A stretch of DNA of 64,000 bases, from positions 62,001 through 126,000 of the forward strand of contig VIIQ02000241.1 in the NCBI GenBank assembly GCA_007449985.2, in the 5' to 3' direction. This DNA comes from Desmodesmus armatus (taxonomy: Eukaryota; Chlorophyta; Chlorophyceae; Sphaeropleales; Scenedesmaceae). This document shows, piece by piece, positions 1 to 12,639 of this stretch (positions within the stretch are counted from its first letter, which is position 1; each line of letters opens with the position of its first letter). The translations under genes were made by a program, and so were the position numbers. Under the pieces are notes generated by a model. The model had not been told where the DNA came from, did no database searches, and saw nothing but the letters and a program-made list of their open reading frames with translations.

Positions 1-207
1 TCATGCTAACACAGCTTGTGTGTCACAGGTGGTTGGGCTGTCTTGAGTAGGATTGGTGGCGCCTTGAGTTACAAGGGCGGGACATGGATTGGGTCCCGGG
101 CTTGCATCGGGTTGGCTGGGTCCTTGAGGCCTCTTTGTAACGAACACTGACTGACTGACTGACTGCGGCTGCCATGTATGCTCCCCCCCCCCCCCCCCCC
201 TTCTCTC

Positions 208-238
<31 letters not shown>

Positions 239-1006
239 CGGCCACCCCTCATTCTGCTGTGACAGTCATTTGCAGCAGCAGTCGCCTCACCAAAAGCAGC
301 AGTAGTGAAGGGCGTGTCTTTTCCCCCACCCCCACCCCCAACCCAGTCTGGATTCTGGGGGTCCCCTGTACCACGGCCCCATCTTACTCAGCCCCCCTCC
401 CCCTCTCCCCCCCCCCCCCCCCCCCCCCCCCACCCCCCCCCCACCCCCACCCCCCCCACCCCCACCCCCACCCCCACCCCCACCCCCACCCCCACCCCAC
501 CCCCACCCCCACCCCCACCCCCCCCCCACCCCCCCCCACCCCCACCCCCACCCCCATCCCCACCCCCACCCGCAAAACCAGCCGCCTCACCTTCTGCTGT
601 GACAGTCACTTGCAGCAGCAGCAGCCTCAGTAGGGGCTGCAGTAGGGAGTCAAGTGCTGCAGGCAGGGGGGGCAGCGGCACCCCCTGGGGCAGCAGAGGG
701 GAGTGGGCGGGACAGCAACCTGCACAGCAGCAGCAGCAACAGCAGCAGTTGAGCAATCCGCGGGTCAGTCAGTCAGTGTTCGTTACAAAGGGGCCTCAAG
801 GACCCAGCCAACCCGATGCAAGCCCCGGGACCCAATCCATGCGGTCAGTCAGTCAGTCAGTGTTCGTTACAAAGAGGCCTCAAGGACCCAGCCAACCCGA
901 TGCAAGCCCCAGGACCCAAGCCATGTCCCGCCCTTGTAACTCAAGGCGCCACCATCCTACTCAAGACAGCCCAACCACCTGTGGCACACAAGCTGTGTTA
1001 GCATGA
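1..1006. mobile_element. TIR element, non-autonomous (MITE-like)
   Basis: The first ~165 bases and bases ~843-1006 are inverted copies of each other. The outer ends read TCATGCTAACACAGCTTG and its complement, and the inner ends contain GACTGACTGACTG / CAGTCAGTCAGTC beside a shared GTTCGTTACAAAG block. A third, partial copy in the right-arm orientation lies at about 764-841. Between the arms are C-runs and a duplicated block (about 251-290 and 591-632, both containing CTGCTGTGACAGTCA). No transposase is visible. The left flank lies outside the window, so a target-site duplication cannot be tested. I infer a non-autonomous DNA transposon; a folded segmental duplication is the alternative. Confidence 0.7.
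179..570. repeat. C-rich tracts and (CCCCCA)n array
   Basis: There are long C-runs at about 182-224, and from about 400 to 565 an almost unbroken run of C5A units. The opposite strand is G5T repeats, so G-quadruplex or i-motif folding is plausible. Six-frame reading gives only proline or glycine strings. Confidence 0.9.
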
Positions 1007-1371
1007 AACACGCACAAGGCATAAAGCGAACGGATGCGCGGCCAAGAACGCACATGCACATGCTGACGCAGACAAGCAGGCAGAAAAAGAGCTGACATGG
1101 CAATGCAAGCATGACTAGCTGACCCAACCCAAGCTGGCACATGCATCACTGCCCCCGCCCCGTCGGCTAACAGGGTAAAGCAACCAGAAACACCAAGCAC
1201 AACAGGAGACAGGCAAGGCAGTCAACCATCAGGCAAGGCTGGAGAAACATGCGGGCCAAGGAGCAACCGAAACACACTCTCTCTCACTCACTCATTGTTC
1301 GAAACAGCAGCCGACACTACAGGAGCCGGCGGCACAGCAGCAATGGCACCATCATCAGCCAGTTCTGTCCA

Positions 1372-1445
1372 GCACCCATGGTGTAGTTGGTTATCACGTG
1401 TGCCTCACACGCACAAGGGCCTCAGTTCGATCCTGAGTGGGTGCA
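1372..1445 (+). tRNA. tRNA-Val (anticodon CAC)
   Basis: A full cloverleaf can be drawn by eye. The acceptor stem GCACCCA pairs with TGGGTGC (1438-1444), followed by discriminator A. The D-arm contains AGTTGGTTA. The anticodon stem TGTGC/GCACA encloses the 7-base loop CTCACAC, giving anticodon CAC (Val). The T-arm is CTCAG-TTCGATC-CTGAG. The internal promoter boxes TGGTGTAGTTGG (A) and GTTCGATCC (B) are present, and a TTTT pol III stop follows within ~12 bases. No intron is needed. Confidence 0.93.
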
Positions 1446-4400
1446 GCTGTGCTGTTTTGTTGCTGCGCAAACTCATCAGTATGCCCACAGCTTGGAGAAT
1501 AAAGCTCAATTGTCCCCTAGAAAAAAGTATGTATCCTCTGGGAGTTGCGCTCACACCAACAAGTGTGCACAACAGCTCCACACCTTACACAAATGTCAAG
1601 ACCCTCCCACCCCACCACCCACTCACAACCCCACTGTACTCTCTGGCGTTCAGAAACCTTGAGCCATCCAGGATGCCTCCCCCCCCCCCCCCATCTATAG
1701 CAGCAACCGCCCGCCACACTGCGGTACATTCCCGCAGTCACCAAAAGACGCCTTCTTCAGACAACACAATCACACCGCCCTCCTGCCACCATCACCATCA
1801 TCACACGCACACCCTGTTTCAGTTTCACCCCCCCCCCCCTCCCAACCACCCACCCACCCACCCACCAAACATGATCAACCCCCACCTTCAGCCCGCCACG
1901 ATGCCTCGTCCCCACAGTCACAGCAGCCACCCGCCACACTGCGGTACATTGTGTAGTTGTGCGCCTCATGACCCCCTGCCTTGAAGCACGACACACACAC
2001 CTGCACAACACACAGGCAAAGAGGGGGGGGGGTAAGGTGACGTTACTAAAGTGACGTTACAAGCACTAGCAGCAGTAACAGGCGCACAAGGGCTTCGAGG
2101 GAACCTGAGGGATCTCCGTTACTGTGTAACAAGGGTGAAGGGGGCTTTGTGTGCTTCCTCAGAAGAGCAGTGTGCAGTACTCACCGCTGAGCTGCTGCTG
2201 ACTGCACACGTCTTGCAGCGGTAAGCAATGGGTGCCAGATGTTCCAAAGGGCAGGTCCCACAAGGGGTGGGGTGAGGGGGCGGCGGGGCGGGGGTCGGGG
2301 GGGGGGGGGGGGTGGCTAAGCTGTGTGTCCAATAGCCGGAACAGCAGTGTGCAATACTCACCGCTGAGCTGCTGCTGACTGCGCAAGTCTTGCAGCGGTA
2401 CGCGATAGTGCCAGATGTCCAAACAGCAGTGCATGGTCCGTTGCCTGAGGGGGGCTGCAGGACTGACAGCAGCTCTTGCAGGGAGCGGTAGGGGCCACCT
2501 GCTGCTGCTGCTCCTGCTGCTGCTGCTCCTGCTCCTGCTGCTGCTGCTGGTGATGCTGGTGTGTGTGCTGCTAGCAGCAGTGTTGGCTCCAGGGCCTGTA
2601 GCAGCAGAGAAACACCCAAGCGCATGGAAATGGCAATAGTGAAATACCATTCAAATAGCAAGTTTGTGGAGTGATGCTCTCTTCGTAGGACACTGAGCTT
2701 GCGTCAAGTTGTACGACACTGAGCTGGCGTCAAGCAGATACCACTCCTGATGTGTGGGAAGGGAGGGGGGGGGGGGGAGGGGGGGAGCTGCACAGGTGCC
2801 TGGTGGATGGTGGGGGAGGGGGGGGGGGTGGGTGGGTGGGTGGGGGGGGTGGGGGGGGGGGGGGGAGAGAGAGGGGGGGGGGGGAGGGCACAGGTGACTG
2901 GTGGATGGTGGTGTCCCAAGTCTCAGTGCTCCTCCAACCTTGTGTGGGGCGTGCCAGATTGTTTCGATAGTACATTGCCCAGTCATTGCTCAGAAGAAGT
3001 GTCAGAAGCCTGTGCTATCACAGCTTGCATATGGTGTACATCACTAGGTGTTGAGATGCAGGGGTATGCTGCTTGGTTGGCCTGCATGTAGCCTACTAGG
3101 CTGACTGGATGAGGGTGGATGCAACCAGCGCCTGCAGGCGGAGAGACCAATGCAAGGCAAGGCAAGGCAAGTGTGCCATACAGATGGCTGGTACACGTTT
3201 CGAATTGCGTTGCTGGACTCTATCCGTTTCACCTACCTGGAGACACCGCAAGGGGTCCATCACCCATGCTTTCGCGTCCAGCTGCTCTATGCTGAGTGGG
3301 TGTTGCTGCTGTTGCTGCATGGTTCCGGTAACCTACTCCGAAGCTGCCCTGCAACTAAAAGCTACATTTAATGAACCAAAATGATTGTACACCTGGACAT
3401 CGCCTAGGGCCAGGGATTGAAGTGGTGACTGTACTTGATGATCACAACCACCTGCTGCACAAGACTGCGGAAACCCAATACGAAGGGCTGAATATTCGCA
3501 CAAACAAACAGGTATGGAGCGGGGATGGTCTGCGTGTGACTGTTCAACTGCCGAGTCAACCAAGACTCAGATCATGTCATGCCTGGGTGGGGGTTGACTT
3601 GCTGCAGACCCGTGCACCCCTTCGTGTCTGCTGCTGCATCCGCACATTTCATCAAAACATACAATGCAAGCTGTACTGATGGCTGTAGCTCACAATCATT
3701 CCTTGAACAGCTTTCAAAGACCCCGTGACATGCCATGTCACGGGCACCAGCGGCAGTGCCAGAACCGCAACACATGAATTTGGCCAGAATTGAACTACTG
3801 CAAGACTGTACTGACGTGTGCAGCTTTAGCTGCAGCAGTGAACGAATGGGCCGATTCCTGGACTTGTACGTGGTTGGGCTGTAGGGCCAAGGTCGCAGCC
3901 TCCCCATCTGCATGCTTTGGTGTTTGGCCACCATTGTGTCAGCGCACACACTGTTATTGGGGGAGTCAAAGGGCCCCAGGAAACGACATGTTTTACAAGT
4001 ACCCCACTTCCCCGTACACACAGTCGCCACACATCATGGGATTGCATGTTGCAACTAATATGGCATTACAAATCGTCATCAGAACCTGCCTCAGCACGGC
4101 TGAGCTGGCAGATCATGCACACAATTGTTTTGTTGAAACATGACCCTGGTAAAACACCTTACCAACATTATGGCGTGTGTGGTGAAAAGGCACTGCAACA
4201 CAACGAGAGATAGACAGGCAGGAGGTGTGTAGACACAGGGAGTACATCCAGCCAATGCATCAACCACCCAAAGTGTGTGGTGAACAGGCACTGCACAACA
4301 ACCAGAGAAAAATAGAGGATTTTGGCGATTGAGACACGTGTGATACTCAAAACATGAGACAAGCAGAAGCCACTGTGAGAGTTGTTGGAAAAACATGCAA

Positions 4401-5925
4401 TAATGATCGACAAATGCCGAACAGGCCGCAGCAGCTGCAGCCAGCAATGCAAGGGAGCCTTGATCAAATCAAGGGCCTTGAAACTACAACACTCCTTGCA
4501 CGGCGTGTCGTCAGCCGTGGGGGATGCACCCCCCTTCAAGGCTCAAACACCAACACAGGAGAAAACAACATAAGGAAACACCAGCACACATGCGGCACAG
4601 GCTGCAGACACAAGCTACAGCAATTAACCAAACAAACACTGCCACTCTTCACAGCCCACACACCCCATGAATACACCTGGCCCACATGTACAATGTTCAA
4701 AAGGCGCACGAATAAATCAGCTTTGCAAAGCACTCTGGGTGACCAGTGCCTGCCTTGTCTCCCATGAAACAAATTCGGCGTTAAAACCCCAATTGGCACT
4801 GAACCCTGAACCATATGCCCCAAACCCTAGACCCTGGATTTTCAAAGGTGCTCAATATGGGCCCAGAGGGGAATTGGCTCACAGAAAGTACCTCTGTATC
4901 CGTCAATCCTCTGGGGAGAGTGAAACCCGCTGGACCATAGTAACTGCGCAGTCCGGACGTACTACTTCCTTTCATGATCCTTCCAACCTGACAGGCTGCC
5001 ACTCACACAACAAAGAGCCCTCTCGATCAGGAACTATACCTTGAAACAGAAGGGTTTGGTTAAAAAACTTGCCAAATCCAATCAGACAATTGTAGCATAC
5101 TACAAGTGCAACCACATCCCAACAACCCCATGTCGATTGATTGAAACGAAAGGCGCATAGCCGCGAAATACCAAACCTGCCGAAGCCCCCAGCAGAACAA
5201 CAAAAAACAAACCCTATCTCCTACCAGAGCTCCTGCATTCCTCCGTCAATTCCTGGTGATGCATCAAGCCTCACCTGAGACAGCAAACAGCTGACAAGCA
5301 GAAAATACGGGAGATAGACAGGAACCGCCAAACAGGAAGATGAGAGCCGCTCACAGTATGTGTATAACAAGTGTGTACAAAGCGCATGTGATGCGCAAAA
5401 GGGCGCATGTATCCTGACTCAAGCAAACCAAGGGGCCCCCATTACCAGTGCTCTCGCACACCATGAAGGGAACGCCAAACATGCACAAAAACCCGCAGAT
5501 GCAGACTGCTGCTTAGCACTCAAAGGAAGGTGCGCCCCGTCCCAAGCTCCACCACAGCAGCAGCAGCAGCCACGGCGCCGTAGGAAGGTGCGCCCCGTCC
5601 CAAGCTCCACCACAGCAGCTGCAACAGCCACGGCGCCGGCAGCAGCAGCTGTGGCACGGTGCCTCAAAACCCCCAAACAGCATCAGCACGCCTTAGCCGC
5701 TCAGCTACTGCTCAGCGCTGAAAGAGGCAGCAGCACGGAAGAGCTCCTTCAGGTCCAACGGCCCCCGCCACCGCCAGCAGCAGCTGCTGCACTGCGTCCA
5801 GTCCTGGGCGCCACCACAGCAGCACTGCTGCTGCTGAGCAGCCACGGCGCTGGAGGCAGCAGCAGGGCGTGGTGCCCAAAAACCCCGAACAGCCTCAGCA
5901 CACAGCCTCAGCCCCACAAGCCCCC
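1446..5925. other. Repeat-rich intergenic stretch, no supported gene
   Basis: I see no protein I can defend here. Contents: C-run islands (~1678-1692, 1829-1840); two copies of a CACACTGCGGTACATT block (~1713 and ~1937); a ~88-bp direct repeat (2162-2250 and 2338-2425); G-run islands (2763-2885) flanked by two copies of TGGTGGATGGTGG; a ~35-bp direct repeat (GTGTGTGGTGAA...) at ~4173 and ~4272; and a tandem copy of GGAAGGTGCGCCCCGTCCC (~5526 and ~5583). The 5.5-5.9 kb part resembles the 3' end of the ankyrin gene in base make-up and may be duplicated 3' sequence. Confidence 0.6.
2162..2425 (-). repeat. Duplicated exon-like segment with splice donors
   Basis: Read on the minus strand, the two copies (about 2338-2425, then 2162-2250) each run through a TGCAAGACxTGxGCAGTCAGCAG-type stretch and end at a GTGAGTA splice donor. 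This is the partial-exon duplication pattern seen in confirmed genes of this window, so the segment may be an edge of an unrecognised exon. Product unknown. Confidence 0.35.
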
Positions 5926-5932
5926 AACTCAG

Positions 5933-7818
5933 CTACTGCTCAGCACTGAAGGAAGCAGCAGCACGGAGCTCCTCCAAATGCCGTGTTGCCCCCGCCACCG
6001 CCAGCAGCAACTGCTGCGACGCCATCCGCTCCGCCACAACATCTGACGCCCACTCCTCCAACTGCGCCCTGTCCCCGTCCTGCTGGGTGACATCCTCCGC
6101 CCACTGCAGCGCTACAGCAGCAGCAGCTGCAGCGCTGTGAGACCCCAGGGCCTCAAACAGCCTCGACACTGCCTTGCTGTCTCGCTTTGCAAGCTCCTTG
6201 ATAAGAACAGCAAAGGTGGGAAGGTTCTCGTGAGAGAAAGCAGCCATGGCGCAGCTTCTGAGGCACGACACAACCTGAGCCAGCGGCCGCCGAGTTACAC
6301 TGCTGCTGCTGCTGCTGGTGCCGTCGCCATTGCTGCCGGCGGCGGCTGCGGTAGTGCTGCCAGCAGCAGTACCGGCAGCAGTACCGGCAGCAGTGACGGC
6401 ACCGTCTGCTGCTGGTGGGGGGAGAGGTAGGCGGTCGCACAGCAGCTGTGTAACCTGGCGTGCCCCACTAACCGCCGACCAATACAGCGGAGTCTTCATG
6501 TTACTGTCTGCCAACAGGGGGTCTGCCCCGTGTGACAGCAGCAGCGACACAAGCCCTGCATGACCCCCCTGTACCGCTTCTGCGAGGGCAGTAGCACCCT
6601 CCCGAGTTGCTGCATCCACCTCCGCCCCCTGCAGCAGCAGCTGCCTTGCGATATCGACATGCCCGAAAGCAGCAGCGGCATGCAGCGGGGTCTGTAGGAA
6701 GGTGTTAGCTGCACGGGGGCGCGCACCAGCTGCGAGCAGCGCCCGGGCAGCGCGTTCGCAGCCCTGGCGGGCCGCGGTGTGCAGTGGCGAGTTGCCGCTG
6801 CTGTCCGCTGCTGTTGGTGAGGCGCCTGCGTCCAACAGCAGCTTGGCCGCTGACTCCTGCTGCTGCCAGAGGGCTTCGTGAAGAGAGTCTGACAAGCTGT
6901 CTGATACTGCGCTGCGGCCTGCGATACTGCTGCTGCTGGTGGTTGCAGGAATGGGAGTGATCCCGCTTTGTGAGGGGGCTGTTGTGCTGGGGGTGGTGCC
7001 GCGCAGCAGTGCTGCTGCTTCGAGCAGCACCTGCAGCCGCGCTGTGTCGCCTTTCCTGGCCGCTGCCTTGAGCTGTTGGGACCAGGAAGAGGACCCGATG
7101 GGGGCACAGGGATTGCTGTCGCCGCCGCGGCTGCTGCGGCAGCATGCTGCGCTGCAAGGATACTGTCGCTGCTGCTGCTGCTGGTAGTGGTGGTGATGGT
7201 GCTGATAGCAGCCCCAGAGTTGTCGAGTGTTCCGATGGATCCCACCGCCCTGCGGCCCTCCAGGGTTGGGGTGCTACCCCTGGGGAGGGTGCAGCAGCCT
7301 ACAGCAGCTGCTGCAGTAGCTGCTGTTGTTGCCGCTGTATGCCAGTTGTCCAAGCTGGCAGAGGGCTGCTGCTGCTTGGGAGTGCTGTTGCTGGTGGTGC
7401 TGTTGGTGCTGGCGGCATGAGCGGGTGTTGCTGCTGTTTCAGGTGGAGGGGTGCTGATCTCTGTGCTGCTGCTGTGAGCCTTGCGTGTGAGGTGACGTAT
7501 GGCAGCTGCGATCAGTGCCACAACTGACAGCAGAGCCAGGAGGGCAAATGGGAACAGTACTGCTGCAATGACTCCAGTTGGCACAGGGCGCCCAGTACGC
7601 CTACATACAACATGCAGGAATGTCGACGCATGCTTAGTACAGCAAACATATCTCCTGCACACACATAGAGTGCTTTCTTCAGTTGACACACGGAGGTGCC
7701 TGCAGGGGTTGCCTTCTGCCGAGTACCGTTCATGCAGGTGCCCTGTCAGCAACAGCAGCTGCAGGGGGTTGCCTCTGCCTGCCTGCACCTCCCTTGACGG
7801 CAAGGCCGTGTGTGACAC
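5933..7818 (-). CDS. Ankyrin-repeat membrane protein (one reading-frame change)
   Basis: The downstream part (5933 to about 7110) encodes four to five ankyrin repeats: LKAAARKGDTARLQVLLEAA, then repeats carrying SPLHTAARQGCERAARALL, TPLHAAAAFGHVDIARQLL, TALAEAVQGGHAGLVSLLL and TPLYWSAVSGARQVTQLLC. An alpha-helical Ala-rich tail follows, ending AAASFSAEQ. Upstream, in a different frame (to about 7818), is a single hydrophobic segment (VIAAVLFPFALLALLSVVAL) followed by basic residues and a Ser/Thr/Gln-rich linker. The frames meet near 7090-7110, so a small unrecognised intron or a one-base error must join them. An acceptor (TATGTAG) just before the hydrophobic exon, near 7600, suggests that the N-terminus is another exon; the start at 7818 is therefore uncertain. 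The ankyrin repeats point to a protein-protein interaction role at a membrane; no partner is indicated. Confidence 0.65.
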
Positions 7819-8782
7819 ACATGTACAACTCTCGACCTACCCGAGATGTTCTCCAGGAACCCAGTGGGCGCCAGAAGCAGTGTGGAGGGCCGGGCCCCCT
7901 GCTGAAGTACCAAGCAGAGGAGCGTGGAACAGCGAAGTCCCAATCGTAGCATCGCAGGTATGCTGTTCAATCATGACGACGCAGATGAAGAGACGTATCA
8001 AGGTAGTGAGGCGTATCGGGCGAAGTCTGTTGCCCTTGCGAAAGATCGCCTACTGATTTGTGTCTCCTAACGCCAGAAATGCATGGTTTGATGGTCTCGA
8101 AATGGATGCAGATCGGAATGATGCAAATGGAAGGATTCAACCTGTCTCCAGCGTGCTGATTAGTTGAGATTTGACATGGGCAGATGGTATTAGGTCTGGG
8201 GTCGTACTGGAGCCAGAAAGCAATATCGCTTGTCTAATTGTCCACGTCATCATCTCCCCGCATGCTGGCCATTTCTTTGCCTGAACTGAGCTGCTGGGCA
8301 AAGTGCATTCAAGCGGTGTACTGGCGACTGCCTGCTGTTGCGACATCTTTATCAGAGCAAATTGGATGTGCATGCAACACACCCGCCGACTTGCCCGTGG
8401 AAAGCCCTCAGAATGCCTGGGCCAGTCCTGGCCCACTGCTGTCCCACAACCCCACCACCCAAAGGTGGCACGATCCCTTTTCTGGCAAGTCTGGCTGCTG
8501 CTTCCTATGCCCACAACATCCAAAGCATGCATACATACACGTCATAGACATCACTAGCCAACCTTCAACCGGTTCAACACTGTTGAACACACGGTGTGGA
8601 AGCACACAATTGTGCTGACTGCCCAGTTTGCAAACTGCATCATCCACCCCGAGCACCTCACATGTCCACAGCACAACAAACAAGGCAACACTCTGTACAC
8701 AAACTTTGTTGCTGCGACAATATGCAGCAGTCAAGTTACGGCATTGCTCATCAGCAACCACCAATGCACACAAAAGAACCAT
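7819..8782. other. Intergenic between ankyrin and MYND genes
   Basis: No coding exon recognised. This is 5' sequence for the ankyrin gene and 3' sequence for the MYND gene, both on the minus strand, so promoter and 3' untranslated region are expected; no specific site stands out. Confidence 0.5.
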
Positions 8783-8858
8783 TCAGGCTGCATCACCGGC
8801 ACCCTCAGCAGCATGCGCACCAGCCATGCTTGCTGCTGCTGCTGCTGCTGCTGTTGCT

Positions 8859-8893
<35 letters not shown>

Positions 8894-9701
8894 CAGTGCC
8901 TTGCAGACTGGCTTGTGCTGCTTCCAGGCCTGCCGCTGACAGCCCCGCCCACAGTACCGCGCAGTGTGGCAGCCGCCACAGATGCAGCTGTGCCCCGACA
9001 CCAGCTGCACCTCCGACCCCCCACACACATTCCTGCAGCTGCCATTGTTGCAAAAACTCGACACCGGAATCACCCCCACTGCCCCTCCCACAGCACGCAT
9101 CCGCTGCACAAGCTCCCCAATGAGGCCCACCAAAACAGCAGCGGAATGCGGCCTGTTTGCATGAATGTTCGCCGCCACGGCCGCTGTGACCGTATCAGCT
9201 GCCGAACTGAGATCCATCACCTGCTGCAGCAGCGGCTGTAACGGATAAAACCCTGCAGCAATCAGCGGCGGCCCAAACACCTGCAGCCACTTCGTCACGA
9301 TGCGGCATCGCGAGCCGAAATCATCGACAACCACAAATCTACTGGTAGGGCCCTCGTACGCACCGGCCAGCAGCAAACAGCAGCGCCCAAAAAGAACCAA
9401 AGCCGGTAGCCCCGCTAGACCTCCTGCTAGACCTCCCGCACGACAATCAACCCAGCAGCAGCAGCACCACCACCACCACCACCACCAGCACCAGCACCAG
9501 CACCACCACCACCACCAGCACCACCACCACCACCACCACCAGCAGCAGCAGCAGCAGCAACGCTGCGCTGCAAGATACTGACAGCGCGGAACAGCACCGT
9601 GACAGAGAGCTGCTGCATGTTGTTGACAGCATCCCTCAGCCTCACCTCACTCCCGGCCAGCTTCAGCATGCTGCACAGGCAGCTTACAAAGCTGCGCTGA
9701 A

Positions 9702-9733
<32 letters not shown>

Positions 9734-11648
9734 GGGGCTGCAAGCAGTGAGGGACTCTCCCCACCCAACGGCTGTCGCTCATTCACAAGCTGCAACACAC
9801 CGCTCGGGCCACCGAAAAATGGTTCGACCCACGACCAACCCAACTCCAAGCCCGGTAGTTGCCCACCACTCGGCAACCCTCCTACCGCTGCTACCAATCG
9901 AACGTAGCTCTCTATGACACCTGACAGCTGAACACCCGCTGCCGCCTGCAGCAGGGCCGGTGCTGCCAGAATGCTGTAGGGGACCGAGCCCTGAGCACCT
10001 GGTGGACCCCCTTCAGCCTCTGACCTTCCCTCACAACTCGACCGCTCTTGAGCACCCAAACCCCCGTCACTAGCGGGCCCCCCCTCTGCCCCTGCTGTCC
10101 CCTCTGGCATTACACCGAGTGCGTCCGTAGCAGCACTTGCCAAAAGTACAAGGTACTGGTTGACCAGCCACACACCCCGCTGCGCCTCCAAAGGATGGGT
10201 GCCGCTGCCGCCGCCACTGCTGCCGCCACTGCTGCTGCTCACGAAGCTGTGCCCGCTGCTCCTGCTGCTGCCGCCACCACAGCCATTGCTGCTACTACAG
10301 GCGGCTGTTGCTGCTGCTGCTGCCGCTGGCGCTGGCGCCCCGCCCCGTGCCATCCTCAGGAGGTTGTTCATGATATCTAGCAGGGCACACAGGGCACCAT
10401 AGTGCAGCCAATCACGAATGATCACCTTCATGTCCACATGAGATTGGAGCAGGCTCTGTCCCCTGCTGCCCTCTCGCTGCTGCTGCTGCAGCAGCATCCC
10501 CCAGCAGCTGACGCCCCCCAGCAGCTGCTGGGGGGCGTCAGGCAGAATCTGGAGGCATGCACCGATGCACCGCAAGGAGTGCACCATGCCCTCATGCGCC
10601 TGCAGACAGTACTGCCAATACTCGTCACGGCTGAAGATGCCAGTTACAGCAGCACCACCACCGCCAGCAGCAGCAGCAGCAGCAGCAGCACCACCACCAC
10701 CACCACCACCACCACCACCACCAGCAGCAGCAGCAGCAGGAGAGCTGCTGGTCTGGCCTGGGGTCTGTGCTGCAAGGTACTGCAGCAGAGGGGTTGACAG
10801 CAGCAGCTGCAGCACGACCTGCTGCTGCTGCTGCTGCTGCAGGTGCGGGTGCTGCTGCTGCTGCAGGTGCGGGCGCGGCACCCCGTCAGCGCCTTCTGCT
10901 GCTTGTGCTGCTGCTTCTGTGAGACTGTCGCACCATAGGAGGAACAGGCTGGCCATTGGCAACACAGGCTTTCGACCTGCAGGGGCATCATCATTGAAAG
11001 AATCAATCAGTGCTACACCTGCAGCTACAAATCTCAAGAGCGCATGCCAGCCATTTACTGACCCGACAAAGCATTGTGAACAACAACATTTATGTCAAAG
11101 GTAGCAATAAGGATCCACACCTTGACTGATGGCCTGGATACTAGTTGAGCAAAGCTGTACCAAAGGGTGTACAAAGCTTAGCACAGCCATAGCCGCACGT
11201 CACAAGCCACCCACCAAAGGCAATGCTCAACCACGCCAGCGACCTGTGTGACACGCCCAGCAGACCAAAGAGGGAGGGGTGGAATGTCGGCAGCTGCTGC
11301 TCCTGCTGAAGCACCAGGTCCCATATCTCTTGAAGGCTGAGCCAGGCGGCATTGCTGCTGCCGCTGCTTCTGCTGCTGCTGCCACTGCCAGCCGTACAGC
11401 TGCTGCTGCTGCTGTGGCGTAACTCAGTGAGTGCGTGCAGGACATCATAGTGCACTGCCATCATTGTAGCAATGGTGATGGCGAGGGTCAAGGCGGGGAG
11501 GTTCTGCGGGGTTTTATAGCTCAGGAGCTCTGGGTACAGCAGCAGCCGCTGCACAGTGTAGAAGGCTGTTGCACCCAAGGACGCAGATAGCTTGAGCAGC
11601 TCATCATCGTACTCTCGCTGCTGCTGCTGCTGCCGCTGCTGCTGCTGC

Positions 11649-11683
<35 letters not shown>

Positions 11684-12633
11684 CTGCAGCTCGCAGTCCA
11701 TGTGGTGCAGTGCTGCCACAGCAAGCTGTACTGCAGGTGCTGCAGCAGCAGGCGTGACCACCGACTGATGTAGCCCTTCTGGCACATAGAGCAGGTCCAC
11801 ACAAGCCTTCAGTAGGGCGATGGCCAGCATTGCAGACTGTGAGACATCAGCAGCCGCTATGCTGCAGCACCTGTCCGGACTGCTGCAGCATGCTGCGTCT
11901 TCAGACCCTCTCCCCTGCTGCTGCTGCTGCTGCTGCTGCTGTGTTGTGCTGCTGAAGCATGCTGCGCCATCAACCCCTCAGTCACTTGCTGCAACCGCTG
12001 TGCAGCAGCCGACAGCGTTGCAGGCAGCGCCTGAGGCAAGCCGGAGTCCTGCAGCTGCTGCAGCAGGGTTCTGCCGAGGCTGTGCTGGGCTAAGGGTGCT
12101 GCACCCGCTGTTGCGAAGAGCTTTGAGTCCTGTGCCTGCTCCAGCAGTTGGCTCAACTGTTGGCAAGCTGCTGTGAGGGCTGGTGCGTTGTCTTGAGAGG
12201 TACCAATGGCTGTGAATAATGCTGTCGGTGGTGTGGAGCAAGCTGCGCCAAGCTGAAGGGGCACCTGTAGGCAGTGGAGTCAAAGATAAACTTGGTTCGT
12301 TGGTTTGTTGCCGCAAGAGTTATATTTGTATCGTATGGGATGTGCAGTGCAGTGGGCTTTGACAGCATGCAGAATATATCCAAAGCACCCTGACAGCAGT
12401 ACTGCAGCATGCATGCGTTCTCCAAGGGGGTACTGTTCTTGAGGGACTGTGCCAGGACCGATGCAGACCACAGGAGATGCAAGACATACCTCGTGTTTTA
12501 TCAGCTTTTTCCACTGCGGAGGTGACGGGGTGTCAGGCACCGGGACTAGGTGGATGTCATCAAGGGTGGGGAGTTGCAGCAGTCGAGCACTCAGCTGCAC
12601 TGCTGCCAGCCAGCACTGGTCTGAACTTGCCAT
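8783..12633 (-). CDS. Large MYND zinc-finger protein
   Basis: The C-terminal region has a MYND-type finger with ordered cysteines and histidine: CNNGSCRNVC, then CICGGCHTARYC, then CQRQAWKQHKPVC. It is followed by an Ala/Thr tail. Exon 1 is 12490-12633 (48 codons, MASSDQCWLAAVQL...), ending at donor GTATGT. Exon 2 starts at 12264 after CTACAG, in phase. A helical Ala/Leu/Gln-rich region follows; one exon ends at 11215 and the next starts at 11057, with phases agreeing (...IAF-V-NGWHALLRFVAAG). The long middle part is Gly/Ala/Gln-rich. Frame changes without an obvious intron occur near 11.88 kb and near 9.43 kb (beside a doubled GGAGGTCTAGC). Between exons 1 and 2 another frame reads like protein (SLKNSTPLENACMLQYCC...), so an extra exon is possible. 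MYND fingers bind proline-rich peptides; the target is unknown. Confidence 0.75.
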
Positions 12634-12639
12634 AGAGAA

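Noticed and set aside
178..1006. Long proline/histidine-rich and glycine-rich open frames
   Set aside because: They are translations of C5A and C/G-run DNA inside the TIR element; no non-repetitive protein sequence.
5360..6046. 228-codon plus-strand frame
   Set aside because: Antisense to the ankyrin gene tail and driven by CAG repeats; no domain.
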